Positions 23,901 to 36,200 of a stretch of 64,000 nt of DNA are shown here, in pieces. This DNA comes from Athripsodes cinereus. Taxonomy: Eukaryota > Arthropoda > Insecta > Trichoptera > Leptoceridae. The stretch lies in NCBI GenBank assembly GCA_947579605.1, contig OX388306.1, positions 5,146,001-5,210,000 of the forward strand, given 5' to 3'. Made by a program: the position numbers and the translations under genes. The notes under the pieces were generated by a model that was not told the DNA's origin, searched no databases, and saw only the letters and a program-made list of their open reading frames with translations. Within the stretch, counting starts at the first letter, position 1, and the number at the start of each line of letters is the position of its first letter.

Positions 23901-26384
23901 GTATTACTTCCAGTTGAGCACACACACTACATCCATCCATGGCAGTAGCCTAGAAGAGGAGAGCATACAGCCTGTTACTATCAGTTGTTTGTACGAGTGT
24001 CAATACTGTTGTCGTCTTTACATTGATTTCCAGCAAATACTTTCTCACAAGTGAGTCTTCACAACTAATACCAATCCTTTATTCACTTCCATTTCTATTC
24101 CAGCTAATAACTTGTCATTAATATTCTCTTTTTTCTTTCAGGACAACCTGCTCTGCAGCTGAGACAAAGACATATATTTGTTATTGCTCCAAGAAGTTTA
24201 ATTTGTTCAAAAATTTTCCTTCTCATTTGGCAACACACGAAGACTCGTCTGATCCTCTATTGGAGAGGCCTGTGTGTTGTATTATCAACGTTTGTGATTA
24301 CTGTAATGCCGTAAGTTGTTACACAATAACATTATTATTAGGTTTCAGAATTAATCTGAACGACACTTACAGAATGTCCAAATGTAATTGGAAAGAATAG
24401 TGCATAGAAAGAACAAGTGAAATTTGTGATCTATGGTTATAATAAAAACAACATTTTCTTAAAGAATGTCATAGTCAATGTAGACAACGTCATATCAGTC
24501 CCCCCCACCCTTTTATTGGCAATCACTCTGGAGAACGCCTCCTTGTTCTGTGCTGTTCAGACCAGTTCTCTCTCCCGTGCTATTGCAGTCAATCGCCGTA
24601 AATTGCGCAGCTACGACATTTGCTTTCTTCTCAATCTTTAAGTCCCTCAATTTTGCCATCTATTATGAATTGAAAATGTCGATATTTTTCAGTGTGCAGA
24701 ATGTGGCCCAAATGCTTTAAACCGATTAATTGTATTAATCTTAGGTGTACAAGTCACACAACCATACAACAGGACAGATCAAACATAACATTTTATCAAT
24801 CTCTGACGGAGTTTCTAATTAAAGTTATCATTGCAGAAGAGTTTTCTTATTTTATTAAAAGTGGCTCCTGCTGTCTCAGTTCTGTGTTTCACATCAATAT
24901 CAGAGTCCATAGACTGTAATGATATTGCTAAGATGTGTGAATTTAGTATTGCTAGGATGACTCACATGTTTGTCTCGTAGTTACTTTACTTTCATTTGTG
25001 AGAGATGCTCTGAAACTGTAGATAGATATCGACGCTCCAGTTCCACAACTTAACAAGTCAAAATGTCATATATTCGAGAAATCGCCATTTTTGTAATTTC
25101 CGTATATTAATATTATGCTTTAAAAACACAACAAAAAGTGAAATATATCATAATATAATAATCACACTGTTATAGAGGCATTATGTTGTCATTGTTTCGT
25201 TAAATAGTTAAAAAATTTGAAATATTTATTTGTGGAATTGAAAATAGGCACATTATTTTTTTTCATAAACTTAATAATTAATATATAAAAGGAACTGTGT
25301 ATTTTTTAAAGTTATTTGTTTGTGGAATTGATGGAGTGGAGTTGATTTCATGAATTACCAATTAAATCAAAATTTTCCAAAATTTCGACTTGTTGATGTG
25401 TAGAACTGGAACGTCGATATATAGATGATAGTCTTTACAAACGTGTTTTGAAAATATTTGTTTATGATTATAGGTATATAACAGTATGTTAGCAACATTT
25501 ATACACAAGAAAAGGAATCATTCCATGGAAATAGCTGAAGGTATTATAGCAAAGGTAAATAAACTTTATATTTATTGGTGTTTTATCATTTACAAAAGAG
25601 CACTGTTCTTCCACTTACACCCAGATGTCCCTCTTTCACTTTTACCATTCCTATGACAACATCTGGGTGTTAGGAATGTTGTGGGAAGTGGTGACTTAAT
25701 TGGCACAGAGACGTCTCTGAATGGAAGAGGCTGGTTTCTTGAGTATGAGAAATTGGCGTGTATGTAGGAGAAACTTCATGAGTATGGAGGAAGCGAAAGA
25801 TGAATCTAAGAATAGATCAATATGACATTCCATCCTTTCTGCATTCCTTATTTGGGATATAGGCCGAAGCAATAGTAATATTGATCTTTGGTAACTTTTA
25901 TAGATTTATGTATGCAAGTGAGACGTGGACATGGTTAAAGAAGGATGAAAGTAGAATGAAAGTTGATGTAACTACAAGGATAAATGTAAATAAGTTACGA
26001 TGGTTTGGTCATGTGGAAAGAATGAATGAAAACAGAATAACCAAGAAGATATATTTGGCTGAGAGGATTGGTGCGTCCAAGGATCAAATGGCAAGATCAT
26101 TCAAATCAAATCCTACAGAACAGTCACATGTTGAGCACATTGAACAGGAGATCATGCATGTGGAATTGTATGACAGTGACTGAAGCGAAAGCTGTATGCA
26201 AGGATAGAAGGAAGTGGTGCTCGATCCTTTCTGCCTACCTCGCGAGGGAAGCAGTGTGATGGTATGTATGTATGTATAACTTTTATATATTTTGTGATTT
26301 CAGACTTGTGATGCAATAAATGATCCTGAATCGTCAAATATTCCTAAGAAAAAAGTTAGTCGTAAACGAAAACACAGATGTTGA
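17986..26384 (+). CDS. THAP-ZAD-C2H2 zinc-finger protein, nine coding exons, 920 residues
   Basis: Exons: 17986-18274, 19112-19309, 19915-20172, 21995-22878, 23168-23833, 23914-24050, 24142-24310, 25474-25554, 26304-26384. All have GT-AG borders and phases 1,1,1,0,0,2,0,0, and the concatenated frame is open. Residues 1-90 form a THAP domain (Cys17/Cys22 in CAVLGC, FRFPK, Trp51, Cys71-x2-His74 in FICGNHF). An acidic linker follows at about 165-245. A ZAD (MADF-unrelated zinc-finger-associated domain; CRLC ... CRKC) lies at about 382-455. C2H2 fingers are FCCPFCDKTVRSKYQMTTHI (about 514), IKCEKCDKAFTKRIYLLKHE (about 721), YKCTICFEAFASAFLLSTH (about 752) and CDYCNAVYNSMLATFIH (about 861). The C-terminus KKKVSRKRKHRC looks like a nuclear localisation signal. 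Probable DNA-binding transcription regulator; target unknown. Confidence 0.85.
19430..19870. mobile_element. Foldback MITE in intron 2, with a nested insertion at about 19535-19705
   Basis: The left arm (CGGCTAGTTAAATGCCGG) and right arm (TTGAATGCCAGCGTTTGATT) are inverted relatives and match the better-preserved copy at 61249-61502. Between them, TTGAAATTT is duplicated around a segment beginning CTTCTTCTTCTTCCAAGTCG, a LINE-like insertion. The 61-kb copy has the uninterrupted site (GTTGAAATTTAG). Confidence 0.6.
20255..20445 (+). mobile_element. LINE 3' end (WEEVTQLAQRR family) in intron 3
   Basis: Close to identical to 4641-4860, including CCCGGGCGTCCCTCTTTCAC and CAGAGACGCTCTGAATGGAG, ending in a (GAT)n-like tail GATGATGATGATGTTGATGA. 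Confidence 0.75.
20633..21558. mobile_element. hAT-superfamily non-autonomous element (20641-21550) with 8-bp target duplication
   Basis: CCGCCAGT flanks the element on both sides (20633-20640 and 21551-21558), an 8-bp duplication as made by hAT transposases. Terminal repeats are TAGAGGGTTATTACCGGG on the left and, inverted, TAGAGGGTAATTTTTCCCCG on the right. Both ends carry clusters of TTCCCGGGAA and GGAATTCCC motifs. The 910-bp body has no transposase frame, and 20785-20960 looks like a nested LINE fragment (GTGCCATGTCAGAGCCCCC). It lies in intron 3 of the THAP-ZAD gene. Confidence 0.8.
22940..23085 (+). mobile_element. tRNA-derived SINE fragment in intron 4
   Basis: GCCTGGATGCAGAGGCTAGG followed by a B-box-like GGTTCGATCCC at 22987-22997 and then GGTGCCGGCAAACTCCCC. 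A pol III B box without a foldable tRNA points to a tRNA-derived SINE. It differs from the SINE family at 37085 and 60200. Confidence 0.6.
24480..24925 (-). mobile_element. Decayed RTE/BovB-like LINE fragment in intron 7
   Basis: The reverse complement gives SMDSDIDVKHRTETAGATFN, then KLRQRLIKCYV and SVLLYGCVTCTPKIN between stops. These match the conserved (L)R.RL.KCYVWSVLLYGCE(T)WT region of LINE reverse transcriptases. Many stops and shifts are present. Confidence 0.7.
25610..26275 (+). mobile_element. RTE-type LINE fragments in intron 8
   Basis: 25610-25745 is a degenerate copy of the WEEVTQLAQRR LINE end. 25745-25870 holds an RTE tail piece. 25905-26275 reads MYASETWTWLKKDESRMK, then [20 protein letters not shown], and ends in the tail TCTGCCTACCTCGCGAGGGA followed by (GTAT)n. 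The last piece belongs to the sub-family also present, inverted, at 30100-30580. Confidence 0.75.
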
Positions 26385-27210
26385 TACATAAGAAACGGCA
26401 TAAGCAGAGTTACCACAAAAATTAGAAGATAGAAGATCATCACCTTTTGTCATAGTTACCTCGGCTGGACTCGAATAAAAAATTGAAGATATTCAGATCA
26501 GTAGCAATATTTACGGCGGGCGAATCGGGCAAGCACCCGAGGCCCTGATAGTTTTTTTTTTCAAAATTCCTGTACATTTATTAAAATGTAGGTTATTAAA
26601 ACAATTTTCTTTTACAGTGTTTTGTGAAGACAATGCTTTGTATTTGTTGTGATATAGTTAACTAAATAAGAAATTTTTTGCACCAGACTCATTTTAAGAT
26701 TTGCAGAGTTTTCAGTTAGTGCAAATACTTCATAACTTAATATTGTACCAAAATGTTTATTGTTAAAAAGGAATAGTAAAATAAAAACTGGATTTTCATG
26801 TAATTTCAATATTTTTTTATTTATGTGGATAACTGGTACCCTTCTTTTTATCAATCGATTAGAATCTTAATTTGAATATTTGGAATTAATAACGACTCCA
26901 TTTCAACATCATCTGCTACTATACAATGCCACACTTGTTGGAGTGTCCATTGTGCCCTGTCACATGCACTATGGAGGATATTTTTGACGCATCTCCACCA
27001 GCTGTGCGTTTTGCACACTACTGGAGATCAGTTTGATTGTTTTTTTTTCCGGGTTTCGACACGATAAATAAATAATACTATACTATCATGGCATATCGCC
27101 CATGTGAGGCAGCCAGCAGATCAACTGCATGCAATAAACATTCTAATCAGACGGTTAGAATAATCACTCATAAAAATAAATAGTAGAAAACAGTCTTCAT
27201 CCCACACGCA
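26385..27210. other. Gap between the two convergent ZAD genes
   Basis: AT-rich 3' flanks. A copy of the short CCCACAAGTGGGGTAGCCAG repeat (minus orientation) lies at 27075-27195 (TATACTATCATGGCATATCG). On the minus strand 26880-27020 keeps a short open stretch without a recognised domain. No other gene is supported. Confidence 0.5.
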
Positions 27211-30200
27211 TTATAGACCAGAAACTGTATCATTCCTACTTTCATCTTCAAGATCTTCTAAATGGTCTTTTTCCTTACTTAACATTTTGTCTTTTCCATC
27301 GATCATCATTTCCATCGGATGCATCATCATGAAGTGGGTGAGGAGATTGTTATATGTCTGAGGAAATAAATTAGAAAAATAGGATAAAAATATCGTAAAA
27401 TATCAAATATCAAGTGAATTCAAGACACAAGCAGATATAGGTACTATTCGATGTAAACCAACAGTAAGTTCCTTTTACTTTCGCGCGTGCCATAAAAAAT
27501 AAAGTTAAGTCTGAAATGTCAACTAAATTATAATTTTCAGAATTTAAGGGGAATTGTTTATTTGCTGTTAATGAACAAAAACAGTAGTTTGAGTCCACGA
27601 GTAAATCAGACGGATCCTTCCTACTTTTAAAGTCTCATTTATGTTGTTTTATGAATAGCTGCCTTACATATATGGAACACCAAGGAATTTAAAAAGAACA
27701 TAATACCTTAATCCACAGGTGTTATTAATTATTCCTGAACAATACAAATGTGTGCACTATTATATTGTTGAAAATATAAATAAGGACAATTAATAGGTGA
27801 TTCTGCTAGAGCAGTGAGTGATGGAGTCTTTCTTTCAAGGGGGCGATATAAAATTTAAAGAGAATTGGAGGATGCTGTTGCCTCCTAAGAAGATACGCCC
27901 TTAGGGGCACACTAGAATTTGGTTATCTTACATCTTACAATGTGGCCAGTATTCGGTAAAAGTTTTGAAACCTCTACCCTAGAGGTATCTCAGTAGGTAT
28001 ACATAACATACAACATAACTGTAACTATGAATTACCTTTCTTGCCGGGCAGCGTGGACACATAGTAAATATTTTACAAGTTGGTCTTTGTGACAGTGGAT
28101 CTTCCGTAGATGTTGTGTGCAAATAATTTATATGTCGTAGGAATTGGTTTGTATTGTTGAATTGTTTGGAGCAAAAACATTTATACAAGCCTTTTTGTAT
28201 CATTTGACATGAAGTTCTGGAAATTATAAATTAGTTTAGATTCTCTTGAATGGTTCTCAGAGAGAAATGATGTGTAAAAATATCATGATTCATGTAAATA
28301 AGTGACAATACAAAACTAGCAACTAACTTGTGAGTCTCGAGAGCCTTCCCTTTGTTAAATAAACTGCAACACGCGTAACATTGATATAAAGTAAGACATG
28401 AAACTGGTTGTAAGAGCTCTGGTGTAATAGGAGTGCTATGACTAAATGTGAAATGATTTGTAACCTGAAAATAAAGCAGATAGTAAATAATCAATAGTTA
28501 AATATTGAGTTACAGGTTTTATCATGTCACAAGTGTGGTTTTATACGATTTTGCCCAGGAAATAAAACATAAAGTTGATAAATCAACACCTACAATAGAT
28601 AGCATAAATACTTTCCTAGGAAATGGCAAAAAAATAAAGAAATTATTCTAAAAGTGGCAACATTATGATCCAATTATTTTTTGAAAGTCCTATCCAATAA
28701 CATTTTTAAAAAATGGACCAAAATACAAGAAAATTGTACTTTTAGTCGTGGCAACAAGGTCTCTATACCCATGAAAAAATAAAGCCTAATAAATGGACAG
28801 CAATTGGTTGAGAGGTCCCTTCCTAACATATTTCTCAGTACATCATAACTATAATAATAGGTGTACAACCATGTGTTTCTTCAAGTAAGTGCACAATATT
28901 GATATGAATAATATCTTTGGTCTAATTATGATTTGACCCAACATCCAAAACAATATATGTATTTGATTCTCATACGAATTGGATAACATTATCTCCGTCA
29001 AGATATTTATTATACTTTTAGCCTAAAACCTGCCCAAAAAAGTGTCTTAACTTTCCTCTGTCTTGTCTAATTCCGGTATTTCCTTTGAAGACACAAACAT
29101 ATGTAGAAACAAACACAAATATTTATTAGATCAACTATGTGTGAACAATTCTGTAACACATTGAAAAATACTGAATAATTTTTTTATATAATATAAAATT
29201 ACAAATTATTTTGTGATTCAATACTTTTTAATATACTTAATATGTAGTGAGAGGTAATGGCAGATTACTCACTTGCATTTCGTTAACAAAGACCTCTAGG
29301 CAGATGAAGCACTGATAGCATTTAGCAGGAGGTACGTGTACCATTTCATGCTTTGATTTTCCTTGAACAGTTCTAAATTCAATGCCGCATGTCCTGCACA
29401 CCAAGTCGTTTTTACTACCACTATTTTTCATATTTATCTTAACATGTGAATTGTCCGCAGCTGCGTTCAAAATGTTCTCTTCATTATCGCTTCCACCATC
29501 CTTATTTTCCAGTACATCAGTGTGAGGTGTTGCTTCAATAGGACGTGTCTTACCCTCATCTTCCTGCTCATTACTAATAACATTGCCAGTTGATGTTTCC
29601 GTATTCCCATCCTTGTGACTATCTTCTGTTATTGTATTGTGTTCATTTTCACCATCAAGATCAACAAAATCTTCATTTACACAAGTCTGCAATAATAATT
29701 CAACAATATTGAATAATAACTTGAAAGATATTTTTATGTTTATTTCATGCAGCTGGTCCGCTGGCCACCCCACTTGTGGGATATGCCGTTATATGCCGTA
29801 GAATATTTTTATGTAATTTTGTTTTCTTATGGTATAATCCAAGTATACAGAGTAATCCAATAAAAAAATCTTAATTTATATATACATACTAGCTTATAAA
29901 TACCCGGCGTTGCACGGGAATCAAGTATATTAAAAAAAAAACAGTAAGTAGGTATGTATATATAAATAAAAATTATTTTATGTAGGCAGCAATAATTTTT
30001 GTATCAACTATGTACACAGTGTCACATTAAAGTAGATAACAGATAATAGAATATATGTTAGTGAGACTAAACAGTATATAAAATTATAACAATGTACCTA
30101 CATTACATACACATACATACACACCATCACGCCGCTTCCCTCACAATTTCTATGATAGGAACACACTACCCTCGGCAGGTATCTAGGATGTCCTATACTT

Positions 30201-33200
30201 CAGCATAAGTAGGAAAGAGACCATTATCATCTTAATGATATGGAGTGGAACAGCATATTATACATACATACATACACATACATACCATCACGCCGCTTCC
30301 CTCGCGGGGTAGACAGAAAGGATCGAGAACCACTTCCTTCTATCCTTGCATACATCTTTCGCTTCCGTCACTGTCATACAATTCCTCATGCATGCTCTCC
30401 TGTTCAATGTGCTCAACACGTGACCGTCCTGTAGAATTTGATTAAATGAGCTTGCCATCTTAACTTATTCACATTCATCCTTGTAATTACACCAATTTTC
30501 ATTTCACATTCGTTTTGTTTATCACTGTTACGCACACGATCTCTCGGACTTTTACCACACATCCTTCTCAGCTTATATTTAAATTTAAAAAAATGGGTAG
30601 GTATCTACGTGGCTAAAAGTAATGAAAACCTCTTCCCACTGTAAAATCTTAAAGTTTGACATCCCACACGGCCATATTTCAATAAAAAAATGGAAAGGTA
30701 CCTACGTGGATAAAGCACTGAATATCTCTTCTCACTGTGAAATCTTGAAATTTGACATCCCACACGGCCATATTTCAATAAAAAAATGGAAAGGTACCTA
30801 CGTGGATAAAGCACTGAATATCTCTTCTCACTGTAAAATCTTGAAGTTTGACATCCCACACGGCCATATTTCAATAAAAAAATGGGAAGGTACCTACGTG
30901 GGTAAAAGTAGTGAAAACCTTTTCCCCACTTTGAAATCTTCAGTTAGACATCCCACACGGCCATATTTCAATAAAAAAAATGGGTAGGTACCTACGTGGA
31001 TAAAAGTACTGAAAACATCTTCTCACTGTAAAATCGTAATGTTTGACATCCCACACGGCCATATTTCACTAAAGAAAAATGGATAGGTACCTACGTGGAT
31101 AAAAGTACTAAAATCCTCTTCCCACTGTAAAATCTTGAAGTTTGACATCCCACACGCCATATTTCAATAAAAAAAATGAGTAGGTACCTACGTGGGTAAA
31201 GTACTGAAAACCTTTTCCCCGCTATAAAATCTTGAAAATAACATATTTCAATAAAAAGGGTAGGTACCTACGTAGATAAAAGTACTAAATTCCTCTTCCC
31301 ACTGTAGAATCTTGAAGTTTGACATCCCACACGGCCATATTTCAATAAATAAAATGGGTAGGTACCTACGTAGATAAAAGTACTGAATTCCTCTTCCCAC
31401 TGTAAAATTATAAAGTTTGACATTCCACACGGCCATATTTCAATAAATAAAATGGGTAGGTACCTACGTAGATAAAAGTACTGAATTCCTCTTCCCACTG
31501 TAGAATCTTGAAGTTTGACATCCCACACGGCCATATTTCAATAAATAAAATGGGTAGGTACCTACGTAGATAAAAGTACTAAATTCCTCATCCCACTGTA
31601 AAATCTTGAAGTTTGACATCCCACACGGCCATATTTCAATAAATAAAATGGGTAGGTACCTACGTAGATAAAAGTACTAAATTCCTCTTCCCACTGTAGA
31701 ATCTTGAAGTTTGACATCCCACACGGCCATATTTCAATAAATAAAATGGGTAGGTACCTACGTAGATAAAAGTACTGAAAACCTTTTCCCACTGTAAAAT
31801 CTTGAAGTTTGACATCCCACACGGCCATATTTCAATAAATAAAATGGGTAGGTACCTACGTAGATAAAAGTACTAAATTCCTCATCCCACTGTAAAATCT
31901 TGAAGTTTGACATCCCACACGGCCATATTTCAATAAATAAAATGGGTAGGTACCTACGTAGATAAAAGTACTAAATTCCTCTTCCCACTGTAGAATCTTG
32001 AGGTTTGACATCCCACACGGCCATATTTCAATAAATAAAATGGGTAGGTACCTACGTAGATAAAAGTACTGAAAACCTTTTCCCACTGTAAAATCTTGAA
32101 GTTTGACATCCCACACGGCCATATTTCAATAAATAAAATGGGTAGGTACCTACGTAGATAAAAGTACTGATTTCCTCTTCCCACTGTAGAATCTTGAAGT
32201 TTGACATCCCACACGGCCATATTTCAATAAATAAAATGGGTAGGTACCTACGTAGATAAAAGTACTAAATTCCTCATCCCACTGTAAAATCTTGAAGTTT
32301 GACATCCCACACGGCCATATTTCAATAAAAAAAATGGGTAGGTACCTACGTAGATAAAAGTACTAAATTCCTCTTCCCACTGTAGAATCTTGAGGTTTGT
32401 ATTCCACACGGCCATATTTCAATAAAAAAAATGGGTAGGTACCTATGTGGGTAAAAGTAATAAAAACCTCTTCCCATTGTAAAATCTAGAAGTATGACAC
32501 CTTTCACGCCCATATATCATTAAAAAAATGGGTTGGTACCTACTTGGAAGTCCTAAGTCCTAAAAAATATATGTATATATAGGTATATATAAGGATATAT
32601 GTATATATAGGTATATATATATGTATATTTAGGTATATATAAAAATATATGTATATTTATGGAAAACAGTTCTTAAAAAGCAACGAAACAATTAATGTTA
32701 CCTAAATAGGCATTCCCTCCCTGTATTCCCAAAAGAAATCTTGATGTATGAATATACATTCTTCAATATTCTGAAGTATTATTTTCAAAGAAAATACCTT
32801 CATAAGATTTTTTTTTAAAGACTCATGAAAATGTCAAAATAAATACTACTCGTTGATTGAGAAAAATCTAGTACCTACCTATGTACTTATTGGAAAACTC
32901 ATACCTACAATATTGTCTATGAATTTCATAATTCCATATTATTTTTCTTTGTTTTTTTTCTCATGTTTCTCATTCAGTCTGTCATATGCATGGACCTAAA
33001 TAGAGTAAGTACCTACATACATCCATGGTCATATGTGGTCTATGAAATTGAATGAAATATGCCGAAATTATGCAATTCTAATTTACACAAATTAGAAGTT
33101 TTCATGATGTGCAAGCATGATGTTTTATAACCAAAATAATCTCCAAGCTTTTAGTTTCAGTTTTGTTGTATTTTTTATCACTTCCATTTTGAAATTAATT

Positions 33201-36200
33201 CAATATAATGAAAATATTTTGTCTACAATTTCTGCAATTATAAAGTAAAAATAAAGAAAAATACTAAGAAATAATAAAGGTCTATCAATTTTTTGAAGTC
33301 TGAGGCTTAAAAAACATTTCAAAATAAGTCAAACTTTTTTCCTTCAAAGCGTAAAAGGAACATGAAAATAGAAGAATAAAACATACCTTCTCCTTTTTTG
33401 TAATTAAGATACTATACTATACTATACCATCACGGCATATCCCACAAGTGGGGTAGCCAGCAGACCAGCTGCATATACATGCAAGCTGTCTTCTCCGTGC
33501 CAATATAAAATCAAGACATTCAGGATGGGTGGCAAACACTTTAAATTAAGATACTTTGCAATAATAATATAAATCATGTTATCTTCTACCAAAAGCTAAC
33601 CATATCAAAAAAATAATGGATACTTACCTATTTTTACTTAATTTCCTTTTCAACTACATATTTTATAAAACATACATTATTTTTATTATTATTATTAATT
33701 GGTTACGGCAATACACCCGATTCGAGTGATTTGTGCCACAAAACATATCATAGGAAAAGAGAAAGTTTTATTATGTTAATTCATTTATTGTATCAAACAT
33801 TCATAAAACGACTCTTGATCAACCTTTCAAGATTTTCTTGGAAACATAGAGAAGAGAATACAGCCTTTTCCGTCCAGTTTCTTTGCAACGATTTTTTCAC
33901 TTCTTCCCACGACATTTCCAAAGTCATAATGTCGTTTTCATAGGTAGAGTATAATGTGAAAAAGAGGCATCTAGATAATCGCAACCCTTTCGCATGGAGT
34001 AACGGTACACCGTTTTTGTGTTTCTGCAAAAAAATAATAATGGTGACTCTTTCGTAACAAAAATATAAAGCAGGTATAATAGATTATAATTATTTAGATA
34101 GAAAACGTTAATTAATTCTCACCTAATGTTAAATAAAATATTGAACGTACTTTTTGACACATCGTTCATTGATCGCCATTTTGGAATGTTATAATGACAC
34201 ACATAATTGCCAGACGAATAACATATTGTTTTTGGCTTTTCAATTAGCACGTGCTTAATATTTTTAAATTGGATTATTTACGCAAAAAATATTTTAAATG
34301 TGTTTATTTGCACGAAATTAAAAATATTTATAATGTTTTTATTTGCATGAACTTAAAAAAATTCTAATTGTGCTTATTTTTTACAAATTAATCATAAATA
34401 TTTATAGTACTTTTCATAATTAATTTTGATATGGCAATATAATATGATACACAATTTTGGCGGTAAAGAGTATTTTCTTACCCTTTCAAACTCACGTAAA
34501 AAACGTATTTTTTATCTCATTCACACTTTTTTTTTACACTCTTTTTTGCTGTTTTTCACGCTTCTCAAAAAGAAAGTGCGGCATTTAGTGGGTTTTTATT
34601 TCAAATAGATATCTCATCTTGTAATGGTCAGGTCAATGGAACGCAAATTCCTTGAAATGGGAGAGTATAGCCCGGTGAAAGTTTAGTATGTAATTTGAAA
34701 ATCAGATTTATATTAATAGATAAGGCTTACCTGTACATCCTGATTGTCTTCGATAGCACTATAAAAATGATTTTTGGTAATATGATGGATCATACTCATT
34801 TTATGTACTAAATGACTGGGACAAAATGGACAATGAAACGATCTTTTTTGCCTTTGTACTTCTAAATTAATATACAATGTGTCAGGATCTGAATCCATTG
34901 TTCCATTTATTGACTCTTCTAAAGGTTTGTTCGAATTTCCTCTGGTCAGTTTAACCGTATTTCTCAGTGTAATATTATTTTGTTTCACTTCATTGACATA
35001 TGCATAAAAACCATCCAATACTTCTACACATTTCATACACAATTTCTGAGACAATCCGTCACCTTTGTATATTTTAAGGAAAGGATGGCACACTTTGATT
35101 TTATTTTGTAATGTAGAATTTGCAAATATTTCTAGAGATTTCATTTCGAGTGTAGTTTTAGCACAAAATCTACAGATAACATTTGCCATGGGTTTGGCGT
35201 AGCTGTGTAATCGCAAGGAAATTTCTAACGCATTTTCATCAGTTTCTTCTATATTATCATAAATATCACTCTGATTATCACTTTCTTGACTATTCTTGTC
35301 TTGTTCTTTTATGTCTGAAAACACAACATTAAGATTATAGCAAATGAAATTTATTGATAAGGTGAAAGGATGGATTACTCAGTATACACTATATCTTAGT
35401 TTCACATACTAAACTCAAACAGGTGTTCAAATAGTTGGTCAAACAATTCTTCATCTTGATTCTCTCCATTATCTTCTCCTTCATTGACAGTAATACTGTC
35501 CACTTCATTGACAGTAACACTGTCCACTTCATTCTCTAAGCATTTATCTGCAACAAATTATTATTGAATATAACCAAGAGTAACATAAAACTCCAATTGA
35601 ACAATAAAGTCCACAATTATGTCAAAGGAGTGCCTTCTTCAAGATATGGTGAAGAATAATGGAACAGAAATAGATATTGGTTCCTAAATATGATCTGCAT
35701 TTGACTGCACTGTATCCTAAGTGTGGTAGGCAGAGAGAACGGAATGCCATTATAATCTACCTTTACATACTTCTTTAGCTTCATCCATATTTATTCACAC
35801 ACACACACATACTTCATAATTTACATTTCCAATTCAAGAAACTACTGCTGAACGATGACATGGAATATAGTCAAGTTTATATAATTTGTATGTCTGCTTT
35901 CTGAGACCTTGTTGGAATAATAATAATCTGTAGTAAATTATTTTTGTATTACAAAGTTGTATTAAATAGTTGTTGTAAAAATGTGTTCCTTTGTTGAATA
36001 GGGCCCCCGAACAAGTGTAAGCAAATATTCAAAAATGTCATCCACAAACTCTTAGGTTGTACGTCCTGAGAAAAAAATCATATGACAAAAAAGTGCCCAA
36101 CATGTCTAATGAATATGGACTTACCTTTTTGACTGGAAATCTTCTTCTTTTTCCGTGGTCTCTCATTGTTTACAGTTACTGATTGTGACTCAGTTGCATT

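Noticed and set aside
30605..32220. Repeated 88-residue minus-strand proteins
   Set aside because: They are translations of the 98-bp satellite, not genes; the unit length is not a multiple of three and the sequence is low in coding character.
30595..32550. CRISPR-like array
   Set aside because: The whole 98-bp unit is repeated with no unique spacers, and the host is an insect.
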